DNA from: Duganella dendranthematis
GTDB taxonomy: Bacteria; Pseudomonadota; Gammaproteobacteria; Burkholderiales; Burkholderiaceae_D
DNA length: 64,000 nucleotides
Direction of reading: 5' to 3'
Assembly (NCBI RefSeq): GCF_012849375.1
Contig: NZ_CP051684.1
Location: 1,612,001-1,676,000, forward strand
How positions within the stretch are numbered: the stretch's first letter is position 1; each line of letters opens with the position of its first letter. Positions 39,415-49,964 of the stretch are shown here, in pieces. Below the pieces are notes generated by a model. It did no database searches. It was not told the DNA's origin and saw only the letters and a list, made by a program, of their open reading frames with translations. A program made the translations under genes and the position numbers.

Positions 39415-40438
39415 GCAAGCACCACGACCACGACCACCATGACCACGACCATGATCACCACGATCATGGCCACGACCAGCACGCGCACAGCCACCACGAT
39501 CACAGCCACGGCATCGGCCATCACCACCATCACGGCGATCCGAACACCATGGGCCGCGCCTTCGCCATCGCCATCGGTCTCAATACGGTGTTTGTCTGTG
39601 TCGAGTTCTTCTACGGTTTCCTGGCCAACTCCACCGCGCTGATGGCCGATGCCGGCCACAACCTGTCAGACGTGCTGGGCCTGATGCTGGCCTGGGGCGC
39701 CGCCATCCTGGCCAAGCGCCTGCCGAACCAGCGCTATACCTACGGCCTGCGCAGCAGCTCGATGCTGGCCGCGCTGTTCAACGCCATGCTGCTGATGGCA
39801 GCTTGCGGCGGCATTGCGTGGGAGGCGGTGCAGCAACTGGCGCATCCGGACCCGGTGGCCGGCCTGACGGTGTCGGTGGTGGCCGGGGTCGGCATCCTGA
39901 TCAATGGCTTCTCGGCCTGGCTGTTCATGTCCGGCAGCAAGGACGACATCAACGTCCGCGGCGCCTACCTGCACATGGCGGCCGACGCCGCCATCTCGCT
40001 GGGCGTGCTGATCGCCGGCGTGGTGGTGCGCTACACCGGCTGGAACTGGCTGGACCCGCTGGTCAGCATGGTGATCGTGGTGTTCATCGTGATCAGCACC
40101 TGGTCGCTGCTGAAGCAGTCGCTGCGCATGGTAATGGCGGCGGTGCCGGACAATGTCGACCGCGCCAAGATCGAACAGTTTCTGCGCCAGCAGCCGGGCG
40201 TGAGCAAGGTGAGCGACCTGCACATCTGGGCCATGAGCACCACCGAGAACGCGCTGACGGCGCAGCTGGTCACGCCGACCGGCTATCCAGGCGACGACGC
40301 CATCGACGCCATCAGCAAGGCGCTGCGTGAGGAATTCTCCATCCAGCACAGCACGCTACAAGTGCGCACCGGCGAAGCCGAACTGGAATGCTGCCTGCAA
40401 GCGCCGGCACCGGCGCCCGCCGCGCACGCCCACGCGCA

Positions 40439-40442
<4 letters not shown>
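39411..40442 (+). CDS. Cation diffusion facilitator (Zn/Cd/Co exporter)
   Basis: A 343-residue CDF transporter. It begins with an extreme His/Asp-rich tail (residues 1-45) that may bind or buffer metal, followed by six transmembrane helices and a cytoplasmic ferredoxin-like domain (about 260-330). The transport site is visible as HNLSD in helix II and HMAAD in helix V, the HxxxD/HxxxD set expected for zinc. A second short His stretch ends the protein. Likely exports Zn2+ (possibly Cd2+ or Co2+) by proton antiport under control of the coupled ArsR gene. Its last 4 bp overlap cysK, which is convergent. Confidence 0.92.
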
Positions 40443-41371
<929 letters not shown>

Positions 41372-41435
41372 GACAAGCTCCGGCGGCGACGGGGAGAGCT
41401 GTTAGTCTACCCCGGTTCGCACGGTACTTGCTCTT

Positions 41436-41930
41436 TTACTTTACGTTGACCAATTCGACGTCGAAGATCAATGCCGAATTCGGCGGGATGCCGCTGCCTG
41501 GCGTCGGACGCGCGCCGTAGGCCAGTTCCGACGGGATGATCAGGGTGCGCTTGCCGCCCACTTTCATGCCGATGATGCCCTGGTCCCAGCCCTTGATGAC
41601 GCGGCCGGCGCCCAGCACGAAGTCGAGCGGTTCGCCGCGCGCGATCGACGAGTCGAACATCTTGCCGTGCATATTCTTGGCCAGCGGGCGGTACAGCCAG
41701 CCCGAGTAGTGCATGTAGACGGTAGCGCCAACGGTGGCTTCGGTGCCGGTGCCGACCTTGGTGTCGGTGATGATCAGCTGTTCGGCAGCCGGACCGGGCG
41801 TGGCGGAACCGACCACCAGCGGGGCAGCCGGAGCGGCAGGTGCAGCTTCAGGCTGGGCCTGTGGCGCCTGCGCGAAGGCGGCGGCCGAAACAGTCAACAA
41901 CATCGCAACAAATACGGAACTACGCTTCAT
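41436..41930 (-). CDS. Exported FKBP-type peptidyl-prolyl isomerase
   Basis: A 164-residue protein with a signal peptide (about 1-20), an Ala/Pro-rich linker (21-50) and one complete FKBP domain (about 55-164). The active-site pattern Y-x-FDSS, FVLGAGRVIKGWDQG, MKVGGKRTLIIPSELAYG and LIFDVELV is intact. Helps fold proteins in the periplasm by cis-trans isomerisation at proline. Confidence 0.93.
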   Translation of the reverse strand: MKRSSVFVAMLLTVSAAAFAQAPQAQPEAAPAAPAAPLVVGSATPGPAAEQLIITDTKVGTGTEATVGATVYMHYSGWLYRPLAKNMHGKMFDSSIARGEPLDFVLGAGRVIKGWDQGIIGMKVGGKRTLIIPSELAYGARPTPGSGIPPNSALIFDVELVNVK

Positions 41931-41977
41931 GTGGATTCTTTCAATGAGGTCGGCAGACAGCTCGTCATGATAGCAAA

Positions 41978-42856
41978 CTAGACGGCGTGCGGGGTGCTTG
42001 TTGGCAGGGCGTCATCGGCCAGCCGGCGCAGCGCGTGACCGGCCGCCACCATGCCGAAGGTGGCGGTGACCACCATCGCCGAGCCGAAGCCGGCGCAGTT
42101 GAGGCCGGTCACGCCGCCGCTGCGGTCGTCGCCGTCGACCGCACACACTTCGCCGGTTTCCGGGAACTTCAGCGGCTCCATCGAGAACACGGCGTCGATG
42201 TGGAACTTGGTTTTTTCGCCGCGCGGGAAGCCGTACTGGGCACGCATGATCTTGCGCACCTTTTTCAGCAGCGGTTCCTGCTCGGTCTTGGCCAGATCGC
42301 GCACCGAAATCTGCGACGCATCGGTCTTGCCGCCGGCGCTGCCGATGGTAATCACCGGCAGGTTGTGCTGGCGCGCCCAGGACAGCATGGCGGCCTTGGC
42401 CTTGACGGAGTCGGTGGCGTCGATCAGGTAATCGAACTTGCCGCCGCCGAGCATGGCTTCCAGGTTGTCCGGCTCGACAAAATCTTCCACCTGGTTGACC
42501 TGGCAGAACGGATTGATCTGCGCGATGCGCTCGGCCAGCGCGGTGATCTTGGCCATGCCGACGGTGCTGCTGAGGGCCTGGATCTGGCGGTTGATGTTGG
42601 ACTCGGCCACGTTGTCGAGGTCGATCAAGGTCAGCTGGCCGATGGCGCTGCGCGCCAGCGCCTCGACGATCCACGAGCCGACGCCGCCGACGCCGACCAC
42701 GCACACGTGGGCGGTGCGGAAGCGTGCGAGCGCATGGGCGCCATACAGGCGCGCAATGCCGCCGAAGCGGCGTTCAAAGTCGACATCGTCGAAATCTGGG
42801 GAGTAATGCTGTTCATGCCGCCATTTTAACGGAGCGGCGGCAAACCAACCGAACAT
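41978..42856 (-). CDS. tcdA: tRNA threonylcarbamoyladenosine dehydratase
   Basis: About 292 residues, E1/MoeB-like fold. RRFGGIARLYG, GVGGVGSWIVEALARSAIG (ATP site), DLDNVAESNINRQIQAL and DAIDS-like DATDSVKAK match E. coli TcdA/CsdL. It cyclises the t6A base at tRNA position 37 using ATP. The start is uncertain: an ATG at 42856 and a TTG at 42871 are in frame; neither has a clear ribosome site. tsaC, in the same t6A pathway, is also in this window but far away. Confidence 0.9.
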   Translation of the reverse strand: MFGWFAAAPLKWRHEQHYSPDFDDVDFERRFGGIARLYGAHALARFRTAHVCVVGVGGVGSWIVEALARSAIGQLTLIDLDNVAESNINRQIQALSSTVGMAKITALAERIAQINPFCQVNQVEDFVEPDNLEAMLGGGKFDYLIDATDSVKAKAAMLSWARQHNLPVITIGSAGGKTDASQISVRDLAKTEQEPLLKKVRKIMRAQYGFPRGEKTKFHIDAVFSMEPLKFPETGEVCAVDGDDRSGGVTGLNCAGFGSAMVVTATFGMVAAGHALRRLADDALPTSTPHAV

Positions 42857-42910
42857 TGAAAAAGTTAACAAGCTGATATGCTGGCCGAATCGCTACCATT
42901 CTGCCCAGTC

Positions 42911-43846
42911 ATGTTCAAAAAAATCCTCGCTGCCCTGCGCGGCAGCCAAACCGAAGCCCCCGCCGCCGCAGCAGCCGCCACCCCGATCACTGCCTACGAC
43001 AGCCAGGGCCGGGAATTGCAGATCAGCCGCGAGGAGTGGCGCGAGAAAATGTTCCTGCCGACGCTGCAGCAGGCATGGGATGACGCGGATGAACTCTACC
43101 GACAAATCCTAACCGGCATCAACGACGGCTTCGCGGCCGACCTGCCGGCGGCCGGCGAACGTCTGGTCGAGATCGACGCCAATATCGACCGCAGCCACAC
43201 CACGCTGGGCATTGTGTACCTGACCAACGGCCAGCTCGACGCCGCCGAAGCCACGCTGCGCGCCGGCATGGAGAAGGTCGGTGAAACCGGCGCCCTGCTG
43301 ACCAACCTGGCGAAGGTGCAGTTCGAGCGCGGCGACGAAGCGCTGGCCGAGCAGACGCTGTGGCAGGCAGTGCAGGCTGCGCCGAATCTGGAAGCGGGCT
43401 TGATGTGGTGGGCCACGACCGAGCGCGAGAAACATGGCGAAGCCGCCTACCTGGACGCGCTGCGCACCGCCGCCGCCCTGCCGGGCGCCTGGTGTCCGCA
43501 ACTGTGGCTGGCGCGCCACCATCTAGAGCAGCAGCAAGTCGAGCAGGCGCAGGCGCTGTACGCCGGCGTGCTAGCGTCCGGCAATTTCGACCGCCACGCC
43601 TTGATGATGATCGCCAACGACCTCGGTTCGACCGGCCACCTCCAATTGATCCTCGACCTGATCGACCCGGTCTACGACGAACACCTGCATGGCCCAACTA
43701 CCGGCCTCAACCTGATGCGCGCCTGCCTGGAGCTGGGCCAGAACGACCGCGGCCGCGCCATGCTGGTGCGCATGACCGCACTCAATTTCCCGCCCATCCA
43801 GCAACACCTTGACCAGTTCGCGCAAGCGTTCCGGGCCAACGACTAA
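42911..43846 (+). CDS. TPR-repeat protein of unknown function
   Basis: A 311-residue soluble protein with helical repeats of tetratricopeptide type (about residues 90-290; for example the segments around TTLGIVYLTNGQLDAAEATL and LTNLAKVQFERGDEALAEQTL). It is likely a scaffold or chaperone-like protein; partner unknown. ATG at 42911 (MFKKIL) is preferred over 42878, which gives an unlikely leader. It precedes the hemerythrin-PdxH gene by 58 bp on the same strand. Confidence 0.7.
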   Translation: MFKKILAALRGSQTEAPAAAAAATPITAYDSQGRELQISREEWREKMFLPTLQQAWDDADELYRQILTGINDGFAADLPAAGERLVEIDANIDRSHTTLGIVYLTNGQLDAAEATLRAGMEKVGETGALLTNLAKVQFERGDEALAEQTLWQAVQAAPNLEAGLMWWATTEREKHGEAAYLDALRTAAALPGAWCPQLWLARHHLEQQQVEQAQALYAGVLASGNFDRHALMMIANDLGSTGHLQLILDLIDPVYDEHLHGPTTGLNLMRACLELGQNDRGRAMLVRMTALNFPPIQQHLDQFAQAFRAND

Positions 43847-43904
43847 ATCCGCGCCTGCTTGAATTATTCTAGAATGGGCGCTTAATCCAGAGAGAGCGCC
43901 TTCC

Positions 43905-45140
43905 ATGAGCAACGCACTGTACGACACCGCCCCCGATTTCAGCCAGCCGATTGCTGTGCTGAAACACTGCCACGATCGCATTCGCAAGCAGCTGCAAACC
44001 ATGCAGAACCTGCTGGCCCACCTGCCCCTGCACGGCGCCGATATTGATGCGCAGAAAGCCGCGCAAGCGGTGTTGAAATACTTCAACCATGCTGCTCATT
44101 TGCATCACGACGACGAGGAACAAAACCTGCTGCCGATGCTGCAGGCCACCGCGCGCGACGCCGACGCCTCCCTTCTGGCAGAGCTGGTTCCCGCCATCTT
44201 GGCCGGTCACGAGCAAATGGATAGAGACTGGACTATAATCAAAACGCAACTTGAGCAAATCGCCAACGGGACCAGCACCACGCTGTCGGCCAGCGATGTC
44301 GCGCGCTTCTGCGACACCTACGCGGCCCACATGGTGCAAGAGGAAACCCATATCGCAACGATGGCCAAGCGGCTGTTCACCCCCGAACAAATGGCGCAGC
44401 TGGGCAGTGCAATGCAGGTACGGCGCGGGATTACCCCCGACCTGCCGCCCAGCCAGGTGCCGGAGCAACAGGCGGTCCCGGTCAACCACACGGTGGCCGA
44501 TGGCGTAGTGCTGGCGGACTTGCGGCTCGATTACGGCCGCGCCAGCCTGACAGAGCAGGACGTGCTGGACGACCCGATCGCCCAGTTCGGCAAGTGGTTT
44601 GAGGAGGCCATGCATGCGAAGGTCAATGAACCCAACGCGATGAGCGTGGCCACGGTGGACGCGGACGGCAAACCCAGTTCGCGCATCGTCCTCATCAAGC
44701 AATACGACCAGCGTGGTTTCACCTGGTACACCAATTATGAGAGCCAGAAAGGCCAGCAGTTGCGCGCCAACCCGCGCGCGGCTTTGCTGTTCTTCTGGAG
44801 TGAACTCGAACGCCAGGTGCGGATCGAAGGTAGTGTGGTGCAAACCGCCGCCGAAGAAAGCGACAAGTATTTTTACAGCCGGCCGGTGAAAAGCCAGATC
44901 GCTGCGATTGCCTCGCAGCAGAGCGCGCCTATCGCCAACCGGGAGCAGATGGAAGCCAATTACGAAGCCGCCGCGGCAGTCAGCGGTGAGCAGCCGGTGC
45001 GGCCGGCGCATTGGGGCGGTTATCGCCTCGATCCGGTCCGCATCGAATTCTGGCAGGGACGCCGTTCGCGTTTCCATGACCGGATCGTGTACGAGAAACA
45101 AGCTGATGGCAGCTGGGTCAAGGAGCGCCTGCAACCGTAA
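43905..45140 (+). CDS. pdxH: Hemerythrin-PdxH fusion: oxygen-binding domain plus pyridoxamine 5'-phosphate oxidase
   Basis: One uninterrupted frame of 411 residues. Residues 1-160 are a hemerythrin-like four-helix bundle; candidate di-iron ligands are H21/H23, H67/H68 with E71/E72, H102, and H142 with E146. Residues about 200-411 are a full-length PdxH: ADLRLDYGRASL start, SRIVLIKQYDQRGFTWYTNY FMN site, RPAHWGGYRLDP and RSRFHDRIVY substrate site. PdxH oxidises pyridoxine/pyridoxamine phosphate to PLP using O2, so an O2-binding partner domain makes chemical sense. Internal GTG codons near the junction could allow separate PdxH translation. A GGCGCT/AGCGCC hairpin (43877-43900) lies against the ribosome site. 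Confidence 0.85.
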   Translation: MSNALYDTAPDFSQPIAVLKHCHDRIRKQLQTMQNLLAHLPLHGADIDAQKAAQAVLKYFNHAAHLHHDDEEQNLLPMLQATARDADASLLAELVPAILAGHEQMDRDWTIIKTQLEQIANGTSTTLSASDVARFCDTYAAHMVQEETHIATMAKRLFTPEQMAQLGSAMQVRRGITPDLPPSQVPEQQAVPVNHTVADGVVLADLRLDYGRASLTEQDVLDDPIAQFGKWFEEAMHAKVNEPNAMSVATVDADGKPSSRIVLIKQYDQRGFTWYTNYESQKGQQLRANPRAALLFFWSELERQVRIEGSVVQTAAEESDKYFYSRPVKSQIAAIASQQSAPIANREQMEANYEAAAAVSGEQPVRPAHWGGYRLDPVRIEFWQGRRSRFHDRIVYEKQADGSWVKERLQP

Positions 45141-45165
45141 GCAGGACCGCCTCCGCATGGATACC

Positions 45166-45192
45166 AGACCATTGCTTGCGATGGTCTTTTTA
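45166..45192 (+). terminator. Intrinsic terminator after the hemerythrin-PdxH gene
   Basis: AGACCAT (45166-45172) and ATGGTCT (45181-45187) form a perfect 7-bp stem with an 8-base loop, followed by TTTTA. It lies 26 bp past the stop and separates this gene from the next one. Confidence 0.8.
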
Positions 45193-45212
45193 TCCTGAAC
45201 TCGGAGGTTATC

Positions 45213-46556
45213 TTGTTCGTACAGAATCAACTTAGCAATTGGATCTCGGGCATCCGCGAACAGCTCACGCTGCCGCTGCGCATCGAGCTATGGAACGGCC
45301 AGCAGGTCGACCTGTCCAGCGAAACACCGCGCGTGACGATACGGCTGCCGAATATCGCCGCCGCCCGCTACCTGCTGACGCCGTCGCTGTCCAACCTCGG
45401 CACCGCCTATGTCGAAGGGGCGATCGAGGTCAAAGGCAAGGCCATGGACATGATCGCCGTGGTCAACGCGCTGGCGCGCAGTTCGCTCAAGGCCGAGGGC
45501 AAATTCGCCCGCATGGTGCGCACCATCAGCCACAACAAGCAGAAAGACGCCGAAGCGATCCGCTATCACTACGACGTCTCCAACGACTTCTACCAGGAAT
45601 TCCTCGACCCGAATATGGTGTACTCGTGCGCCTATTTTGAAAACGGCGACGAAGACCTGGCCACCGCCCAGCTGAAGAAGATCGACCACATTCTGCGCAA
45701 GATCGAGCTGCGGCCAAACCAGACGCTGCTCGACATCGGCTGCGGCTGGGGCGCGCTGGTGATCCGCGCGGCGCAGAAGTACCACGCCCGCTGCGTCGGC
45801 GTCACCTTGTCGGAAAACCAGTATGCGCTGGCGAGGGAACGGGTGCGCGCCGCCGGGCTGGAGCACCTGGTCGAGATCCGCCTGCAGGACTACCGCGACG
45901 TGCGCGGCCAGTTCGACCGCATCACCAGCGTCGGCATGTTCGAGCACGTGGGCATCCGCCATTTGCCGGAATACTTTGCCGCCATCAACAAGCTGCTGGC
46001 GCCGGGAGGCATCGTGATGAACCACGGCATTACCTCCACCGATGCGGACAACGGCGAGACGCCGTACGGCGGCGGCGAGTTCATCGAAAAATATGTGTTC
46101 CCGCACGGCGAACTGGCGCACATCGGCCATGTGCTGAAAGCCATGCAGCAGGGTTCGCTGGAAGTGACCGACGTAGAAAGCCTGCGCCGCCACTACGCCC
46201 GCACCTGCGCCATCTGGACCGACAACTTCGAGACCAACGGCGAGAAAGTGCGCGCGCTGGGCGGGGACAAGCGCTACCGCATCTGGCACGTCTACCTGGC
46301 CGGGTGCGCCTATGCCTTCGAGCAGGATTTGATCAGCCTGTACCAGATCGTCGGTCGCAAGGCGGGCCAGCGGGCGTCGGTGCTGCCGTGGTCGCGCAAG
46401 CATATGTATCCATCGGCGGCAAGTGCGCCGGTGCAGCCGTCGTATGCGCTGGACGAAGGCGGCGTGCCGGCGTTTGCGGTGCTGGGCGAGGACGGCGGCG
46501 CAGCAGGGCTTGCCGCACCGGCCCTTACCTCAAACGCTCGGCATACGTCTTCTTGA
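45213..46556 (+). CDS. Cyclopropane-fatty-acyl-phospholipid synthase family protein
   Basis: A 447-residue SAM-dependent methyltransferase. YHYDVSNDFYQEFLDPNMVYSC, LDIGCGWGALVIRAA (SAM motif I), GVTLSENQ and SVGMFEHVG are CFA-synthase hallmarks, and the GGGEFIEKYVFPHGEL segment fits. It adds a methylene (or methyl) group to unsaturated acyl chains of membrane lipids. The start is a TTG at 45213, backed by a GGAGG site 5 bp upstream. The C-terminal 45 residues are low-complexity Ala/Pro/Gly-rich, beyond the usual domain. Its 3' end overlaps the convergent msrA gene by 32 bp. Confidence 0.9.
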   Translation: MFVQNQLSNWISGIREQLTLPLRIELWNGQQVDLSSETPRVTIRLPNIAAARYLLTPSLSNLGTAYVEGAIEVKGKAMDMIAVVNALARSSLKAEGKFARMVRTISHNKQKDAEAIRYHYDVSNDFYQEFLDPNMVYSCAYFENGDEDLATAQLKKIDHILRKIELRPNQTLLDIGCGWGALVIRAAQKYHARCVGVTLSENQYALARERVRAAGLEHLVEIRLQDYRDVRGQFDRITSVGMFEHVGIRHLPEYFAAINKLLAPGGIVMNHGITSTDADNGETPYGGGEFIEKYVFPHGELAHIGHVLKAMQQGSLEVTDVESLRRHYARTCAIWTDNFETNGEKVRALGGDKRYRIWHVYLAGCAYAFEQDLISLYQIVGRKAGQRASVLPWSRKHMYPSAASAPVQPSYALDEGGVPAFAVLGEDGGAAGLAAPALTSNARHTSS

Positions 46557-47058
46557 ACTTGTCGACCTTGGGCGCCACCACGAACGCGCAATAGCCCTGC
46601 ATGGGATGCTGGCGGAAGTAATCCTGGTGGTAGTCCTCGGCCTTGTAAAACAGCGGGGCCGGCGACAGTTCGGTGACGATGGGCGCATCCCACACATGCG
46701 CCATTTCGGCGATGACCTGGCGCGCCGTGGCTTCCTGCTGCGGCGACTGGTGATAGATGACCGAACGGTATTGCGTGCCGACGTCGTTGCCCTGGCGGTT
46801 GAGCGTGGTCGGATCGTGGATAGTGAAAAAGATTTCCAGCAGGTCGCGGTAGCTGATAACCGTGGGGTCGAAGCTCAGCTTGACCACTTCCGCGTGGCCG
46901 GTGGCGCCGGTGCACACCTGTTCGTAGGTCGGCTGCGCGATCTCGCCGCCCGCGTAGCCGGACTCCACCGAGGTGACGCCCCTGACCTCCAGGTACACCG
47001 CTTCGGTACACCAAAAACAGCCGCCGCCCAGTAGCGCGGTTTCCACATTGCCAGCCAT
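46525..47058 (-). CDS. msrA: Peptide-methionine (S)-S-oxide reductase
   Basis: A 177-residue MsrA: GGGCFWCTEA holds the catalytic C14, GYAGG, GHAEVV, and the late YYYKAEDYHQDYF-like segment (FYKAEDYHQDYF). Repairs oxidised methionine S-sulfoxides. The ATG at 47058 has a strong AGGAGGAG site upstream; the frame open further to 47133 has no homology. The C-terminal resolving Cys is not obvious apart from C in GYCAF. Confidence 0.93.
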   Translation of the reverse strand: MAGNVETALLGGGCFWCTEAVYLEVRGVTSVESGYAGGEIAQPTYEQVCTGATGHAEVVKLSFDPTVISYRDLLEIFFTIHDPTTLNRQGNDVGTQYRSVIYHQSPQQEATARQVIAEMAHVWDAPIVTELSPAPLFYKAEDYHQDYFRQHPMQGYCAFVVAPKVDKFKKTYAERLR

Positions 47059-47153
47059 GACTCCTCCTGCGTAGAAGACTTGCCCACCTGCCCACTGTAA
47101 CGCAAACCGGGGTAATCCGCTATGACGGTACAAATCTTTGGCATAATGGACGC

Positions 47154-47657
47154 ATGAACACCAATTCTCCCCGTGCCGAAGAGCGCACGTTCGATACGGC
47201 GCATTTCCGCCAGGCGCTGGGCCAGTTCGCGACCGGCGTGACCATCATCACCACCCGGCTGGCGGACGGCAGCTTTCGCGGCCTGACCGCCAGTTCCTTC
47301 AATTCCGTCTCGCTCGATCCGCCGCTGGTGCTGTGGAGCCTGTCCAATGGCGCCAACAGCATGCCCATCTTTACCGGCAACTCGCATTACGTCATCAATG
47401 TGCTGAACGCTGAGCAAGCCCATCTGGCCAAGCGCTTCGCCACCCGTGGCATCGATCCGTGGGAAGGCGTGGAATACGAGCTGTCGCGCACCGGCCAGCC
47501 GATTTTGAAGGATGCGTCGGCCTGGTTCGAGTGTCATAACCGTAGTCGCTACCCGGAAGGCGACCACGTGATTTTCGTCGGCGAAGTGGAATTCTGCGCG
47601 TTTTCGCCGCGCCCTCCCCTGATCTTCCACAGCGGCCAGTTCGCCGGCCTCGGGTAA
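47154..47657 (+). CDS. Flavin reductase family protein
   Basis: A 167-residue split-barrel FMN-binding protein of the flavin_reduct (RutF/HpaC-like) family: [37 protein letters not shown] and [10 protein letters not shown] are typical. Such proteins supply reduced FMN/FAD to a monooxygenase. No monooxygenase gene is near. Divergent from msrA and 91 bp upstream of gcdH. Confidence 0.88.
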   Translation: MNTNSPRAEERTFDTAHFRQALGQFATGVTIITTRLADGSFRGLTASSFNSVSLDPPLVLWSLSNGANSMPIFTGNSHYVINVLNAEQAHLAKRFATRGIDPWEGVEYELSRTGQPILKDASAWFECHNRSRYPEGDHVIFVGEVEFCAFSPRPPLIFHSGQFAGLG

Positions 47658-47748
47658 AAAACGGAAATTGGTGTCGCCATTAGAAAAGCGCACACCAGGT
47701 CTCAGGCATAGAATGCTGGCAGCATTCATCCATAATGAGAGACTATCT

Positions 47749-48933
47749 ATGAGCCAAGTCCGCGCCCAATTCCACTGGGATGACCCGCTGTTGCTGGACC
47801 AGCAGCTGACCGACGACGAGCGCATGGTGCGCGACGCCGCAGCCGCCTACTGCCAGGACAAGCTGCAACCGCGCATCCTCGACGCCTTCCGCCATGAAAC
47901 CATGGACACGTCGATTTTCCGCGAAATGGGCGAGATCGGCCTGCTGGGCCCGACCATTCCCGAACAGTACGGTGGCCCCGGCCTGAATTACGTGGCGTAC
48001 GGCCTGATCGCCCGCGAAGTCGAACGCATCGATTCCGGCTACCGCTCGATGATGAGCGTGCAGTCGTCGCTGGTGATGGTGCCGATCTACGAGTTCGGCA
48101 CTGAAGAACAGAAACAGAAATACCTGCCCAAGCTGGCCAGCGGTGAGTGGATCGGCTGCTTCGGCCTGACCGAACCGAACCACGGCTCCGATCCCGGCTC
48201 GATGATCACCCGCGCCAAGAAAGTGCCGGGCGGCTATTCGGTGAGCGGCGCCAAGATGTGGATCACCAATTCGCCGGTGGCGGATGTGTTCGTCGTATGG
48301 GCCAAGGACGATGAAGGGTCGATTCGCGGCTTCGTGCTGGAAAAAGGCATGGCGGGTCTGAGCGCGCCGGCCATTCACGGCAAGTTCGGCCTGCGCGCCT
48401 CGATCACCGGCGAAATCGTCATGGACAATGTGTTCGTGCCGGAAGAAAACGCCTTCCCGGACGTGCGCGGCCTGAAAGGTCCGTTCACCTGTTTGAACTC
48501 GGCCCGCTACGGCATCGCCTGGGGTGCGCTGGGTGCGGCGGAGTCGTGCTGGCACACGGCGCGCCAGTACGTCATGGATCGCACGCAGTTTGGCCGGCCA
48601 TTGGCCGCCAACCAGCTGATCCAGAAGAAGCTGGCCGACATGCAGACCGAAATCACCATGGGCCTGCAAGGCTGCCTGCGCCTGGGCCGCATGAAGGATG
48701 ACGGCACGGCGGCGGTCGAGATCACGTCGATGATGAAGCGTAACTCGTGCGGCAAGTCGCTGGATATCGCCCGCCTGGCGCGCGATATGCTGGGTGGCAA
48801 TGGCATCTCCGACGAGTTCGGCATCATCCGCCACATGGTCAACCTGGAAGTGGTGAATACCTACGAAGGTACGCACGATATCCACGCGCTGATCCTGGGC
48901 CGGGCCCAGACCGGCATCCAGGCCTTCCAGTAA
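47749..48933 (+). CDS. gcdH: Glutaryl-CoA dehydrogenase
   Basis: A 394-residue acyl-CoA dehydrogenase. The C-terminal [21 protein letters not shown] with the catalytic Glu is characteristic of GcdH, as are [15 protein letters not shown] and [21 protein letters not shown]. It oxidises and decarboxylates glutaryl-CoA to crotonyl-CoA in lysine/tryptophan degradation. ATG at 47749 ([10 protein letters not shown]) is preferred; the frame open from 47668 adds an unrelated leader. The usual neighbouring CoA-transferase is absent. Confidence 0.92.
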   Translation: MSQVRAQFHWDDPLLLDQQLTDDERMVRDAAAAYCQDKLQPRILDAFRHETMDTSIFREMGEIGLLGPTIPEQYGGPGLNYVAYGLIAREVERIDSGYRSMMSVQSSLVMVPIYEFGTEEQKQKYLPKLASGEWIGCFGLTEPNHGSDPGSMITRAKKVPGGYSVSGAKMWITNSPVADVFVVWAKDDEGSIRGFVLEKGMAGLSAPAIHGKFGLRASITGEIVMDNVFVPEENAFPDVRGLKGPFTCLNSARYGIAWGALGAAESCWHTARQYVMDRTQFGRPLAANQLIQKKLADMQTEITMGLQGCLRLGRMKDDGTAAVEITSMMKRNSCGKSLDIARLARDMLGGNGISDEFGIIRHMVNLEVVNTYEGTHDIHALILGRAQTGIQAFQ

Positions 48934-48934
48934 C

Positions 48935-49834
48935 TCACACCACGACGCTGGAAATATCGCTGATATTTTCCCGCAGTCGCGACGCATCCTGCTTGGGCGG
49001 CCGGCCGAACAGCCGGCCGTATTCACGGCTGAACTGCGACGGACTTTCGTAGCCGACCGCGTAGGCGGTGCGGGTGGCGTCGGTGCCGGCCGCCAGCAGG
49101 CGCCGCGCCGCCTGCAAGCGCAGCGTCTTCAGGTATTGCAAGGGACTGGTCGCGGTCGCCGCGCGAAAGTGCCGGTTGAACGACGACACGCTCATGCCGG
49201 CGATTCCCGCCACCGTCTCAATCGCCACCGGTTCTTCAAAGTGCTGGCGCATCCAGTCGATCGCCCTGCGCACCTGGGCCAGCCTGCCCTCCTCGCGGGT
49301 GATCTGGCGCAGCAGCGGGCCATGCGGGCTTTGCAGCAAGCGGTACATCAGCTCGCGCTCGCGTGACGCCGCCAGCAGCGGAATATCTTCCGGCGTGTCG
49401 AGCAGCGCCAGCAAATGATCCCACGCCTCCAGCACCGCGCGCGATACCGAGCCGATATGAAAGCCCATCACCGGCTGTTCCGGCGGCGGCGCCGGCATCT
49501 CCGCAATCAGGGACGCAAACAGCGCATGATCCAGCGTCAGGCCGGTGCCGACATAGGGCTGGTCGCCCGCCATCTCGAACACGCAGCAGGTGGTCGGCAA
49601 TTCGATTAGCGAGGCGTAGCAGCCGCCGGCGCTGTAGCGCAGCATCTTCCCACCCACCAGCATCTGCTTGGCGCCCTGCAGCACCAGGCAAACGCCAGCC
49701 GCCACCGCCGTGATGGTCGGCTCCGGCTGGCGGAAAGCGCCGATCGCCAGCCGTGGGATCGGCGTGTCGGTCAGTTGGCCGCCGCTGTGGTACAGCACAC
49801 GGCGCGTCATCTGTTGAAGTAAATCGTCCATCAA
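48935..49834 (-). CDS. AraC family transcriptional regulator
   Basis: A 299-residue regulator: N-terminal AraC_N-type cupin (about 20-170) and two C-terminal helix-turn-helix motifs (IETVAGIAGMSVSSFNRHFRA and TDATRTAYAVGYESPSQFSREYGRLFGRPP). Divergent from an SDR gene, which it probably controls. It is convergent with gcdH with stops almost touching. Confidence 0.9.
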   Translation of the reverse strand: MMDDLLQQMTRRVLYHSGGQLTDTPIPRLAIGAFRQPEPTITAVAAGVCLVLQGAKQMLVGGKMLRYSAGGCYASLIELPTTCCVFEMAGDQPYVGTGLTLDHALFASLIAEMPAPPPEQPVMGFHIGSVSRAVLEAWDHLLALLDTPEDIPLLAASRERELMYRLLQSPHGPLLRQITREEGRLAQVRRAIDWMRQHFEEPVAIETVAGIAGMSVSSFNRHFRAATATSPLQYLKTLRLQAARRLLAAGTDATRTAYAVGYESPSQFSREYGRLFGRPPKQDASRLRENISDISSVVV

Positions 49835-49964
49835 GCCAGTGTGGCAGTGCCGCCGGCGAAGGGCAAGCGTTTGAGCGGATCAGGCAAGAAATCGACCAGT
49901 TTGGGCGAATTCGCGGCCGCCGGTAAGCGTATCGTGATGACTCCATACACAGGAGGACCTCATC

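Noticed and set aside
43869..45230. A 453-codon open frame on the minus strand over the hemerythrin-PdxH gene
   Set aside because: The plus strand encodes two recognisable full domains with all key residues; the antisense frame has none and crosses the terminator at 45166-45192.
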